From an uncultured Campylobacterales bacterium (GTDB taxonomy: Bacteria; Campylobacterota; Campylobacteria; Campylobacterales; Sulfurimonadaceae): a stretch of DNA of 60,703 nucleotides. Under the pieces are notes generated by a model. It worked only from the letters and a program-made list of their open reading frames with translations, had not been told where the DNA came from and did not search any database. The stretch lies in the NCBI GenBank assembly GCA_903892995.1, contig CAITKP010000080.1, positions 1 through 60,703 on the forward strand, given 5' to 3'. Shown piece by piece: positions 26,767-36,550 of this stretch (positions are counted from its first letter, which is position 1; each line of letters starts with the position of its first letter). Made by a program: the position numbers and the translations under genes.

Positions 26767-28681
26767 TTGCTTTCTCACGTCTAAGTTTATTGAGATAAAT
26801 GAGTGCCTCTGCCATGCGTCTTTCTGTAAAATCTCTGCTGTTTACATCGGGCATTCTTCCATGTTCACTTTTAAATGCAGGAATTTTTTTGTATAAAATC
26901 ACCGCTTCCTCTGGAGTCATCTCTATTCTCGTAGCTTCTATGCTTTCTTGGATAAGTTTCAAAATATGTGTCGTAACAGATTTGGATAAAATCTCAAATG
27001 CTTTTTGAAATGGATTGATCTGGTCGATTAAATCTATATGCAACTCATCAATATTGACAAACTTATCTGCCATCTTTATAAACTTTTTATCTCCGTTTTC
27101 AATGATTGTTCCATTTTTGACGACACTATCGACTACGACATATTGTCTTAGCTCTTCGACTTCATTTTCATTTAAATCTGGATATTTTACTTTTATGATT
27201 TTTGGGATTAAAACTCTGTTGATAACTTCAGCATCAAGATTTCCAGGGATTGCTTTTATCATCATCTCATCTTGTAAAATCGTTGCTTTTAAGTCATTTA
27301 AATCGGACTCAATGATATCTTCTACTCTTTTACTAGAGGGTTTTTTAAAGCCTCTTATCTTGAGTTCACCTTTTTGTGTCGGTTCATTGTCGTTTTCAAA
27401 TCGTGGTTTAAACTTGAAGTTTGGTGCTAAGACTTGCTCCATCAAAAGCGAAGCGGTAATGGCTTTGAGCATATTGTTTACACTCAGTTTTACTTCCATA
27501 TCTTGTGCATCTGGTTGAGCTATGAGGTTTGTGAATTGTGCATGAGTTTTATTGTCGCTGTCTCTTGTGGCTCGTCCTATGATTTGAATGATCTCGGTGA
27601 GTGAACTTCTGTATCCAACTGTCAAAGCATGCTCACAGTACGGCCAGTCAAATCCCTCTTTCGCTTTTCCCAATGCTATGATTAAATCCATATCATCGGC
27701 TTTTGTGTTTTTACTTAAATATGCGTCTATCTTTGATCTTGATTTTGCATCATCTTCTACTAAATCAGCCACTTTGATAAGTTTCCCGTCACTATGTCTT
27801 TTGACAATGATAACGCCATCCTCTGTTGTTTGAACAACATCACCAATAATATCTAGGATAGTATCTACCTCTTTATATTTATCTTTTGTGGATTCGCCAG
27901 AGTTCACATTTGGTATATGCAAGATTGTTTTTTTGTCAGTATCAAGAATTTCGCCGATGGCAGTTGTATATTTTCCTTGATAAAAGTGATATCCGATTCC
28001 CAAAGATTTAAGATGTTCATAGCCATTTAACTGTTCATAGTAGTTGTATGTCACTTTTGTAAATTTTGCTTCATCTTCAGGGAGTAAAACTGGAACGCTA
28101 TCACCTCGAAAATATGACCCTGTCATAGCGACAACGTGAGCTGTAGAGTTTGCGATGAGTGTTCTTAAAAGCTCTCCGAGTTGATTTTCTCCATCGGCTG
28201 AAACATGGTGAAACTCATCTATAGCGAGTAAACAGTTATCAAATTTTTTCTCGTCCAACTCTTTAAAAGCAAAACGAAGTGTTGCATGTGTGCAGATGAG
28301 TATCTTTTCATCATTTTCCATAAACTTTTTAAAGGCTTCCACTTTGCTTTTTTCTCCGCCAGCGGTGCAGAGATTGTAAAGTGGATTTGGTTCCCATGAG
28401 GCAAAAAAGCCATCTTTTTTCAAATCAGTCGCACTAAATGAACCACCGATTGATCGCTCAGGAACAGCGACAATCACTTTTTTGATCCCTTGATGATAGA
28501 GTTTATCTAAGGCTATAAACATCAAAGCTCTCGATTTTCCAGAAGCTGGCGGAGCTTTTAGCAGAAGATATTGTTCATTTCTCGCATTGTACGCTTTTTC
28601 TTGCATATCCCTCATGCCAAAAGAGTTTGTTTTTTTACTCTCGCCAGTTTGTGCGTATGTTACTTCTATGATGTTTGTCAT
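26759..28681 (-). CDS. DEAD/DEAH-box (SF2) helicase
   Basis: 640 residues. Walker A variant APPASGKS near residue 40, motif II DEFH (LLAIDEFHHV), motif III-like MTGSY, and motif VI QIIGRATRD. The architecture resembles restriction-type SF2 translocases (ResIII-like). The C-terminal ~200 residues are helical and unassigned. It starts 1 bp before the end of the DUF1016 gene and overlaps the GIY-YIG gene. Probably the ATP-driven motor of a defence system. Confidence 0.88.
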   Translation of the reverse strand: MTNIIEVTYAQTGESKKTNSFGMRDMQEKAYNARNEQYLLLKAPPASGKSRALMFIALDKLYHQGIKKVIVAVPERSIGGSFSATDLKKDGFFASWEPNPLYNLCTAGGEKSKVEAFKKFMENDEKILICTHATLRFAFKELDEKKFDNCLLAIDEFHHVSADGENQLGELLRTLIANSTAHVVAMTGSYFRGDSVPVLLPEDEAKFTKVTYNYYEQLNGYEHLKSLGIGYHFYQGKYTTAIGEILDTDKKTILHIPNVNSGESTKDKYKEVDTILDIIGDVVQTTEDGVIIVKRHSDGKLIKVADLVEDDAKSRSKIDAYLSKNTKADDMDLIIALGKAKEGFDWPYCEHALTVGYRSSLTEIIQIIGRATRDSDNKTHAQFTNLIAQPDAQDMEVKLSVNNMLKAITASLLMEQVLAPNFKFKPRFENDNEPTQKGELKIRGFKKPSSKRVEDIIESDLNDLKATILQDEMMIKAIPGNLDAEVINRVLIPKIIKVKYPDLNENEVEELRQYVVVDSVVKNGTIIENGDKKFIKMADKFVNIDELHIDLIDQINPFQKAFEILSKSVTTHILKLIQESIEATRIEMTPEEAVILYKKIPAFKSEHGRMPDVNSRDFTERRMAEALIYLNKLRREKANG

Positions 28682-28682
28682 G

Positions 28683-29774
28683 TTATTCTTCCAAATTATT
28701 TTTTAATTCATTTTCAATCATCTCAATAGTCGGTAAGCTTGACTCAAACTCTTTTGGTAAAACTTCCGTGAGTTGATACTCAGAGATTCCTATAGGTTGA
28801 GACATATTTTTCAGTGAATATTCTGCAACTATTTCATTTTTTTCTTGACATAAAATCAACCCTATGGTTGGTTTATCATCTTTTTGAGCCAACACACTAT
28901 CAACAGCATTACAATAAAAATTTACTTGCCCAGAATATTCAGGTTTAAACTTGCCTTTTTTAAGTTCAACAACTACAAAACATCGAAGCTTTAAATGATA
29001 AAAAAGTAAATCGATATAAAACTCATCATCACCAATTTCTAACTTGTATTGTCGTCCTACAAATGCAAAACCACTTCCAAGTTCTATTAAAAACTTTTCC
29101 ATATGTTTGATGAGATTGTTTTCTAATTCTCTTTCACGAAACGGTTCCGTAATAGTCAAAAAATCAAATCTGTAAGGGTCTTTAAATGACTGCTGAACTA
29201 AGTCGCTATCAAGTGGCGGCAATATATATTTGAAATTTGATACTAAATTTCCTGCTCTTTTATGCACTTCACTTTTTATCATCAGTGACAACACATCTTT
29301 GCTCCAGCCATTTTGTAGTGTTTGTTCCATATACCAGTATCTAAGTTCTTTATCTTTAACTTTTTGGATCAAGATAATATTATGCGTCCATGGAATTTCA
29401 AGGAAACGTCGCATCTGCTCGTTTTGTGCAACTATCGGTTGCACTTTTACACTTTCCATTTGTGTAACTGCTGGTTGCACAATTTCATCGCTTGAGTATT
29501 CTTTATAAAACTGAACCATTAGTTTTAAATTTCTTGATGAAAATCCACTCATATTTGGGAACTCATTTAAAATATCAAAACTGAGTTTGTCTATAACTTT
29601 CGCACCCCAGCCAAGCTCTGATTGTTTTTTATATATCATAGCCCCAATAGAGAAATAAAGTAATATCATCTCTTGATTTACTGCATTAAATGCTTTTTGC
29701 TGAGAGAGTTTGATTTGATTTTTAATATCTACTAGAAATGTGTTGTATTCATTTATTTGTAGTAATTTTTTCAT
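28683..29774 (-). CDS. DUF1016 / YhcG-type PD-(D/E)XK nuclease protein
   Basis: 363 residues. The N-terminal DUF1016 region has LLYFSIGAMIYKKQSELGWGAKVIDKLS and SSRNLKLMVQFYKEY. The C-terminal nuclease-like domain has DDEFYIDLLFYH, then VVVELKKGKFKPEYSGQ, the D...ExK...Q pattern of PD-(D/E)XK enzymes. It is 14 bp after the TIR gene and 1 bp before the helicase. YhcG-type proteins occur widely in R-M and toxin-rich loci. Confidence 0.88.
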   Translation of the reverse strand: MKKLLQINEYNTFLVDIKNQIKLSQQKAFNAVNQEMILLYFSIGAMIYKKQSELGWGAKVIDKLSFDILNEFPNMSGFSSRNLKLMVQFYKEYSSDEIVQPAVTQMESVKVQPIVAQNEQMRRFLEIPWTHNIILIQKVKDKELRYWYMEQTLQNGWSKDVLSLMIKSEVHKRAGNLVSNFKYILPPLDSDLVQQSFKDPYRFDFLTITEPFRERELENNLIKHMEKFLIELGSGFAFVGRQYKLEIGDDEFYIDLLFYHLKLRCFVVVELKKGKFKPEYSGQVNFYCNAVDSVLAQKDDKPTIGLILCQEKNEIVAEYSLKNMSQPIGISEYQLTEVLPKEFESSLPTIEMIENELKNNLEE

Positions 29775-29788
29775 CTGTTTCCTTTACA

Positions 29789-30733
29789 TTATTTATCATT
29801 TTCATCTCCTAATGTATATCCACAAGCTTTTAATTCTTTTATGAGTTCAATTTTCCATCCACCGCTTGAATCTAACTGGGTGTAAACAACGCCACTTATG
29901 TCACTCGGAGTTTCAATATTTCCTTTGACTAATGCACATACATTACCTCGCCCAATTCTTGCCATCAAATAGCCATGTTCAAAAACAACATTTTGTCTAG
30001 CTCTATCTCTTGCAAGAATATTTGTTTCTTTTGCACCACGACCTTTATCACATGGTGTGTATAAAACTACCGCAAAACTAGCCTCAGCAGAATAATGCTC
30101 AATCTTTTCAATGATAGTCATACTTCTGCTAGCTTGTTCATGCAAAATGATTGTTTCTAATCCAATACTTTCTATAAATCTAGCAACTTCTTGTTTTGTT
30201 TCATTGTCATGACCATGAACAATAAAGACTTTAGTTTTTTCTTTATTCATGATTGTGCCTTGAGTAGTTGACTTTTTGTTTTCTGGTACTCTACATGTAA
30301 ATTCAACTGGATCAATCAATTTAAAGATAGGTTTGATTTCTATAATATCTATTTTTGAAAAATCTTCTGGTATCGTACTGCCTCCACTACCCGATAAAAA
30401 AAGTTCACACCTAGTTAAAATATCTAAATACTCACGATCTAATTCAAATTTATATGCTGTATCTTTAAGTGATTTTTCTAATCTTTTATACATATCAATA
30501 GTTGAAATAAGCTCTCTACTAGCATCTGCATTATAGCGATGATTAACGGCAATTTTGTCGTTTAAAAATTGAAATAAACTATTGTATGAAGAATGTAAAT
30601 ATGCAAAAAGATAAGCTAAATCATCATTAGTGACAGTTGCATAAAAAGGTAAAAACTTATTAATATATTCTGCACTATGAGTTGGGATTTCATTTGCTTT
30701 ATTCTTTATGAAAATTTCAATAAACTCTTCCAT
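29789..30733 (-). CDS. TIR-like nucleotide-binding domain protein
   Basis: 314 residues. The C-terminal half (about 165-310) begins KVFIVHGHDNETKQEVARFIE and contains ILHEQASRSMTIIEKIEHYS, VVLYTPCDKGR and NVVFEHGYLMARIGRGNV, the hallmarks of the TIR-like domain (CAP12-type) used by CBASS/Pycsar and similar effectors. The E in VVFEHG is the candidate catalytic glutamate for NAD hydrolysis. The N-terminal ~160 residues are helical and unknown, perhaps sensor or oligomerisation. No cyclase is present in the operon, so the trigger is unknown. Confidence 0.83.
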   Translation of the reverse strand: MEEFIEIFIKNKANEIPTHSAEYINKFLPFYATVTNDDLAYLFAYLHSSYNSLFQFLNDKIAVNHRYNADASRELISTIDMYKRLEKSLKDTAYKFELDREYLDILTRCELFLSGSGGSTIPEDFSKIDIIEIKPIFKLIDPVEFTCRVPENKKSTTQGTIMNKEKTKVFIVHGHDNETKQEVARFIESIGLETIILHEQASRSMTIIEKIEHYSAEASFAVVLYTPCDKGRGAKETNILARDRARQNVVFEHGYLMARIGRGNVCALVKGNIETPSDISGVVYTQLDSSGGWKIELIKELKACGYTLGDENDK

Positions 30734-30823
30734 TATTTACCTTTTTTCCTATTATTTATTCTCAACTTGTATTTGATTACCTGAGAGTGCTTTGATTGAA
30801 TATTATGAGTTATATATGTCATT

Positions 30824-31249
30824 TTAATGTGCTAACTCATCTTCATTTATACTGGTATTCATGTCAAAAATAGGTTTATCCTTATTGGATAATAGAAGAA
30901 TTATTTTTTTGAATTTTTTCAAAACTTCAATAACTTTAAAAGATAGATAAATCAAAATTACAAGATAAAAATAGAGTAAACTATTAAAAATAACTCGATA
31001 ATTTGGAGTAACAAGTTTTTCAACAACTAAAATTATTATTGAGAAAATAAATAAACTCATGAATCCAATAGCCAAATTGGCAACATCACTGATAAACTTT
31101 TTATACCGATCTGATTGCTTTAATTTTTTTATTTTCCAATTTTCATTTGAAAGTGTCATTAAAATACTATACGCCGTTAAAATTAATCCAACAAAACCTA
31201 TACTAATTGCAAGTAATTCTTTAATGATTGATAAAATTTCTGTTTCCAT
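30824..31249 (-). CDS. Small membrane protein in defence operon
   Basis: 141 residues with three or four membrane segments (about 10-32, 57-77, 86-107), charged loops (KIKKLKQSDRYKK) and a cytoplasmic-looking acidic tail. Overlaps the upstream gene by one base. No family recognised. The 90 bp after it (30734-30823) contain no gene and are A+T rich. Confidence 0.7.
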   Translation of the reverse strand: METEILSIIKELLAISIGFVGLILTAYSILMTLSNENWKIKKLKQSDRYKKFISDVANLAIGFMSLFIFSIIILVVEKLVTPNYRVIFNSLLYFYLVILIYLSFKVIEVLKKFKKIILLLSNKDKPIFDMNTSINEDELAH

Positions 31250-32145
31250 TAGTCATACCTTTCATCTCTTTTTGTATAGTTGTCAAGAAAATTTTTGTGT
31301 TTATTGTACATTTCATTGAAATATTTATTTGGATTCGCAAGATAAAAAGTTATATCCGTAAATGATCTTTGGTCTCGAAGTTGGTATTGTTCTAATGATA
31401 CAATTGCTTTTCTATTTGACAATTTTGCTTTTGCATTTGTAATAATTCCACTGTCAAGTACACCAAATTTTTGTAAAGCTTTTTTAGTGAGTGCTCCAAT
31501 AAAAAAACTTTTTTTAAGAAAATGCTCATTTTCTGCATTGAATTTTAGTTGACATGTTGTTGCCCCAGTATAGTTTTCGCTTTCAAATTCATCAAATGAA
31601 TCTTGCGGAGCAAATCCAACTGTCAGTGAAATATTTTGAATTTCTCCACTGTCCAATGCTTGAAAAAGATCATCAACATAAATCGGAACTAGTTCAACCG
31701 TATAAATATCTTTAAAATGAAAATGCAAATATTCACGAAATTGAAGTGCAGAATTTGCTTTTCTATTTTTTTGAAATATAACAATACCGTTGCAAAAAAC
31801 TTTTACACGATTATATTCTTTTAATGCAATATCATCTCGTTGTGTTGCAACTTTAACTTTATCTGTTATGCTGTAATCAATATCTCCATTCTTTAAAAAA
31901 GTTCCAGTAAGTTCATCTTTATCATAACGTGCGAAACTCACAATTACACCATCATCATGTCGTTCTATATATGAAAAAGCTCTACTACAAATACCTTCTT
32001 TACACTGATAACGGTGGTTTACTTGAGAAATATCTAAAGGTTTTTTTTCTAATGCTTCAATTAGTTCTTTAAAAGGAATAATTACCTCTGTTTTACTGTT
32101 AATTACGGTTAATCGTAAATATTCATATTTTAATACTTTTGCCAT
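31249..32145 (-). CDS. Unknown protein co-translated with the DNA methyltransferase
   Basis: 298 residues, no recognised domain. It looks like a mixed alpha/beta soluble protein (LRLTVINSKTEVIIPFKELIEAL; ITFYLANPNKYFNEMY). It overlaps the methyltransferase stop and the membrane gene start by one base each, so all three are translationally linked. A specificity, sensor or scaffold role is possible; the sequence itself gives no function. Confidence 0.7.
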   Translation of the reverse strand: MAKVLKYEYLRLTVINSKTEVIIPFKELIEALEKKPLDISQVNHRYQCKEGICSRAFSYIERHDDGVIVSFARYDKDELTGTFLKNGDIDYSITDKVKVATQRDDIALKEYNRVKVFCNGIVIFQKNRKANSALQFREYLHFHFKDIYTVELVPIYVDDLFQALDSGEIQNISLTVGFAPQDSFDEFESENYTGATTCQLKFNAENEHFLKKSFFIGALTKKALQKFGVLDSGIITNAKAKLSNRKAIVSLEQYQLRDQRSFTDITFYLANPNKYFNEMYNKHKNFLDNYTKRDERYD

Positions 32146-34805
32146 TATTTAGCTCCTTCTTTTGTTGTCATTTCTTCATACATTTTGAAGAGGTATTCTA
32201 GGCGTTCTTCGTCGCTTTCGAATGGTTTTGAGCGGTAGCATTGTTCTATGAAGATGTCTAGGTTGTGGTGGGCTTTTTTTAAGCCTTCTGGCATTTTGTC
32301 TGGGTCGTAGAGTTGGGCTAGGGTTTTTTGGCTGTGTTTTTCTCGCTCGTCTATGATGCCAAATACTAGCTCGGTAATCTCATCTTTTTGTTTTTGTGAG
32401 ATGTTTGGGAATGGGAACGTGTTGTAACAAAGTACAGATGAATAGCGATAATCATTTTTGAGTTTTCCACTAACAGCCTTTACCCAAAGCACATGTAACT
32501 TTGATGATAACAATCCAAAAATATATGGTTCAGGGTCGTATAAAACATTATTGGGTGCAACTACAATAGAATCCTTATCCAAATAGCCCATTGGGATATA
32601 TTCTCTTCTTTCTGAAGTTACTGTTGGAATAATAATTACTACTTTTTTTGCTTCATGCTGTTCTCTGAATTTATAAGCTGTTTTAGCCATTTCATTCGCC
32701 GATTTATCTGTGCTAGCCAGTCTAAATGCTTTTACTTTTTCTACTCTATTTTTAATTAATTCTATTTTTAAAGCTTCATTCATATTTTCATCTTTTATCC
32801 AAAAACACCATCTTTGTGTAGCATTTAAAAATTCATATGCACCTATAAGTTTTTTTATATAAGGTTTGCATTCTTCATGCGTTTTAAATAGTTCATTTTT
32901 TTCACTATCTGAAAGTATAAAATTTCCATCATCTTTTGGCATGTTACCCAATTGCATTTTGGGAATATTAGAAATAGGCTTAGATCTTTTTTGAATAAAT
33001 ACATTATTGCTATTCACCAAATAGGCATTAATATTTTTTACTTCATGTTTGATGTTATTGCTATAAAGATATTTAGGTTTTATTGATATATTTCTAAGTC
33101 CTATGATTACGACTATTACGGCTGCATTTGCTTTGGCATTGTTCTGCCACTTGAACGATTGATAAGCAAAATCTATCTCTATATTTTTATCTAAAATATG
33201 CGTCCAAAGAATGCCAACTTGTTCCCCTTGACTTATAGAGTTTGTACTTACAAAAGCAGCTTTAGCGTTCACATTTTTAATATAATTTGCACCTTTATAA
33301 AACCAACATGAAATGTAATCCAATTTTTTAAAATTATCAACTTCATTTAATGCAAATTGAATATCTGCTTTTTGCTCTTTGTTTTGCATTTTAAAGCCTA
33401 AATACGGCGGATTCCCCAAAACATAGATCTCGTCTCCCTCATTTTTTTGGCAAACATCTTCCCAGTTTATGCGTGTGGCGTTGCCGTGGATGATGTTTCC
33501 TCCATCGTGAAGCGGTAGGCTCGGACTTGTTCTGCCAAACGCCTTGTAAAACTCTAAGTTCATCTGGTGTTCTGCGAGCCAAAGAGAGAGCATTGCCACC
33601 TCGTGGGCGAAGTCGTCTAGCTCTATGCCGTAAAACTGCGTGAGTTTGATCTCTGTAAATTGAAATGATGGCTTTTTGTCTATCTCGTCTATTCTTTTGA
33701 GGATGCTCATCTCAAGCTCTCTGAGTTTTTTATAAGCGATGATGAGAAAGTTTCCGCTTCCACACGCTGGGTCAAAGATTTTCAGTTTTGAAAGCCTTAC
33801 ATGTAAAGCTTGAAGTTTGGTTTTACTCTCATAGCTTTTTTCAAACTCCACATAGAGTTCATCTAAAAAAAGCGGTTCTATCACTTTCATGATATTTGGC
33901 ACACTTGTGTAGTGCATCCCCATTCCACCACGATGTTCTGGGGTGATGACGGCTTGGATCATACTTCCAAAGATGTCTGGATTTATCTGCGACCATTCGA
34001 GTTTACCTATCTCTAAAAGTAACTGTCTTGATTTGGTTGTAAATAACGGCACGGCAAATTCATCTCGAAAAAGTCCGCCGTTTACATAAGGAAATTCATT
34101 CAGATAAGCGGGTGTGTTTTTTTCTCTTTGGTTTTGCGGAGTGTTGAAGATGTTGAAAAGTCTTTTTAAGTAGCTGTTTACATCGCTTCCATCGACTTGC
34201 GTATGTGATGAGATAGAGGAAGTGACGGCATTGTCTGCGAAGATGTTTGTGTCTTCTGCGAAGTAGCAAAAAAGGAGTCGTGTGAGAAAGACATTGAGAG
34301 AGTGGATATCCTCTTTTGTTTCAAAATGATTGTTTTTTTGGAGTTCGTCAAAGAGTTTTGCCATCTTGAGCGAGGCTTTGACATCGGCTGGATTTTCATC
34401 GGCAAATGTTGCTTTTTCCATTCCTGCAAGCGGTAAGAAAAAATCATAATGATTTACGATGTTTAGTAGCTCTGTATCGAGCGTGTCCTCTGTTTTTGTA
34501 TCGTAAGCGAGGAGTGTCTCAAAATCTGTCACGATGATAAATCTTGGAGAATGTTTTGTGACATCTTTTGAATTTTTGAGTTCATCGATGCTTACATGTA
34601 AGTGTTGTGAGACGATTTTGAAAAAGAGTTTTTTACGCATGATGAGTTCGCCATCAGATGAGAGTCTATCGTGGTCACTTCCTTGTAGCCTTTTGATGGT
34701 CGCTTTTGGCGAGCCGTATGCCAAAAGAAGTTCAAAGATGAAGTCCTCTTTTTTGAAGTTTGCCACTAAGTTTGTTAGATTGTTTTCTATTTCTATGATG
34801 GTCAT
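32145..34805 (-). CDS. MmeI-like class I SAM-dependent DNA methyltransferase
   Basis: 886 residues, first gene of the defence operon. Helical spacer LTRLLFCYFAEDTNIF, SAM-binding motif I FDPACGSGNFLIIAYKKL (near 347), catalytic motif IV NPPYLGFK (near 465), and a C-terminal target-recognition-like region ending in VLCYNTFPFPN. This order is that of MmeI/type IIL enzymes, but I see no N-terminal PD-(D/E)XK cut motif, so it may only methylate, with cutting supplied by the operon's separate nucleases. Contains two TTACATGTAA copies. Confidence 0.87.
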   Translation of the reverse strand: MTIIEIENNLTNLVANFKKEDFIFELLLAYGSPKATIKRLQGSDHDRLSSDGELIMRKKLFFKIVSQHLHVSIDELKNSKDVTKHSPRFIIVTDFETLLAYDTKTEDTLDTELLNIVNHYDFFLPLAGMEKATFADENPADVKASLKMAKLFDELQKNNHFETKEDIHSLNVFLTRLLFCYFAEDTNIFADNAVTSSISSHTQVDGSDVNSYLKRLFNIFNTPQNQREKNTPAYLNEFPYVNGGLFRDEFAVPLFTTKSRQLLLEIGKLEWSQINPDIFGSMIQAVITPEHRGGMGMHYTSVPNIMKVIEPLFLDELYVEFEKSYESKTKLQALHVRLSKLKIFDPACGSGNFLIIAYKKLRELEMSILKRIDEIDKKPSFQFTEIKLTQFYGIELDDFAHEVAMLSLWLAEHQMNLEFYKAFGRTSPSLPLHDGGNIIHGNATRINWEDVCQKNEGDEIYVLGNPPYLGFKMQNKEQKADIQFALNEVDNFKKLDYISCWFYKGANYIKNVNAKAAFVSTNSISQGEQVGILWTHILDKNIEIDFAYQSFKWQNNAKANAAVIVVIIGLRNISIKPKYLYSNNIKHEVKNINAYLVNSNNVFIQKRSKPISNIPKMQLGNMPKDDGNFILSDSEKNELFKTHEECKPYIKKLIGAYEFLNATQRWCFWIKDENMNEALKIELIKNRVEKVKAFRLASTDKSANEMAKTAYKFREQHEAKKVVIIIPTVTSERREYIPMGYLDKDSIVVAPNNVLYDPEPYIFGLLSSKLHVLWVKAVSGKLKNDYRYSSVLCYNTFPFPNISQKQKDEITELVFGIIDEREKHSQKTLAQLYDPDKMPEGLKKAHHNLDIFIEQCYRSKPFESDEERLEYLFKMYEEMTTKEGAK

Positions 34806-34917
34806 ATGGAGTATGCCTTATGATGATTCTTTGTTTAATTTTATCTAAATCCACATAAGAGTTTTAAGAAACAGTTTAAAAATAGAGTATTTTTGAGCTT
34901 CTGCATAAACCATTCTT

Positions 34918-34927
34918 ACAAATTTGT
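34918..34927. promoter_or_regulatory. ACA-W4-TGT palindrome upstream of nifH
   Basis: ACAAATTTGT followed by C, centred about 93 bp upstream of the predicted nifH start site. A partial second copy (TTCATTTTGTC) follows 11 bp later. Confidence 0.5.
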
Positions 34928-34989
34928 CTTGATTTATTCATTTTGTCATACCAAAGTGGTTTTTGGTAGTTTCTTTTGTTCTAAAAGTC

Positions 34990-35008
34990 GAGAATAGAGC
35001 TTGCATTA
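34990..35008 (+). promoter_or_regulatory. Sigma54-like -24/-12 element, nifH operon
   Basis: GAGAATA-GAGC-TTGCATTA. The -12 GC is at 35003-35004, giving a predicted start near 35016 and a leader of about 72 nt. Same pattern as the nifB, nifU and P-II elements. Confidence 0.6.
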
Positions 35009-35027
35009 GTCACTATGAAGTACATGG

Positions 35028-35067
35028 ATACCTTGAGCGAACCGGTGAGTAGGTTACAAGAGGGTGT
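35028..35067 (+). other. Structured nifH 5' leader
   Basis: ATACC (35028-35032) can pair with GGTGT (35063-35067), enclosing an inner helix AACC/GGTT (35040-35043 with 35052-35055). It lies wholly within the predicted leader, 20 nt before nifH. No known riboswitch class is recognised; a stability or translation-control element is possible. Confidence 0.4.
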
Positions 35068-35072
35068 ATTAA

Positions 35073-35996
<924 letters not shown>

Positions 35997-35997
35997 G

Positions 35998-36012
35998 AAG
36001 CTTTCAAAGCTT
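35998..36012 (+). terminator. Short hairpin after nifH
   Basis: AAGCTTTCAAAGCTT, a perfect inverted repeat immediately after the nifH stop, followed by TTGCGTTT. Probably a partial terminator or 3'-end stabiliser that would favour nifH over downstream transcripts. Confidence 0.5.
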
Positions 36013-36065
36013 TTGCGTTTATTCTCATAATGAAAAGAAAATAATAGAAAAAGAAGGAGAATGAG

Positions 36066-36413
36066 ATGTTTATTTTAGGTTTTCACTTCCCAGCAGAGTT
36101 GGGAAACAATGTTCCAGATGAGGCAGTTGTTGCAAAATTAGATGAATCAGGTGTAGATGTAAGCGGTATTAACGAGATTAAAATGTTTACTGAATATCAT
36201 GGACAAAATGAAGAACTTTCTTACACTAAGAAAGATACTTTTATGTTTAAAGCACTTGCTCATTACATAAAAACTGCTGAAACAGATTATATGATCTACA
36301 CAAACCGTTACCAAATTTCTGAGCTTTCTAAACGTTTAGACAGTGATGATGAGACTATGGCTCTTTGTAAAAAATTTGATTCTATGGCTCACTTTAAAAT
36401 TACAGCTGCGTAA
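36066..36413 (+). CDS. Small conserved-looking protein between nifH and nifD
   Basis: 115 residues, soluble, acidic, one cysteine, no recognised domain (begins MFILGFHFPAELGNN). Strong ribosome site (AAGGAG). Its position inside nifH-nifD, where most diazotrophs have nothing, suggests a nitrogenase-related role; P-II-like NifI proteins occupy this place in methanogens, but this sequence has no P-II signature. Confidence 0.75.
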   Translation: MFILGFHFPAELGNNVPDEAVVAKLDESGVDVSGINEIKMFTEYHGQNEELSYTKKDTFMFKALAHYIKTAETDYMIYTNRYQISELSKRLDSDDETMALCKKFDSMAHFKITAA

Positions 36414-36494
36414 GCTAATCGTTTTAATTAGTTTAAGACAAAAAAGCCACAAAGTGGTTGAGCTTACTGCTGAAGTAAACTTAGCGTTAGCGTA

Positions 36495-36525
36495 GATAAA
36501 TGGGCTTTTGCTCATTTATCGTTTT
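36495..36525 (+). terminator. Strong hairpin before nifD (attenuator-like)
   Basis: GATAAATGGGC (36495-36505) pairs with GCTCATTTATC (36510-36520) through 11 bp with one G-T wobble and a TTTT loop, followed by GTTTT. It looks like an intrinsic terminator or attenuator inside the nifH-nifDK transcript. The 137-bp gap also holds a CCAC-AAA-GTGG hairpin (36447-36457). Confidence 0.6.
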
Positions 36526-36550
36526 AAAAAAAGAGTATAAGGAGAATGAA

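Noticed and set aside
36500-36550. Longer NifD start at 36500
   Set aside because: It lies within the strong hairpin, and ATG 36551 has an excellent ribosome site and the normal NifD N terminus.
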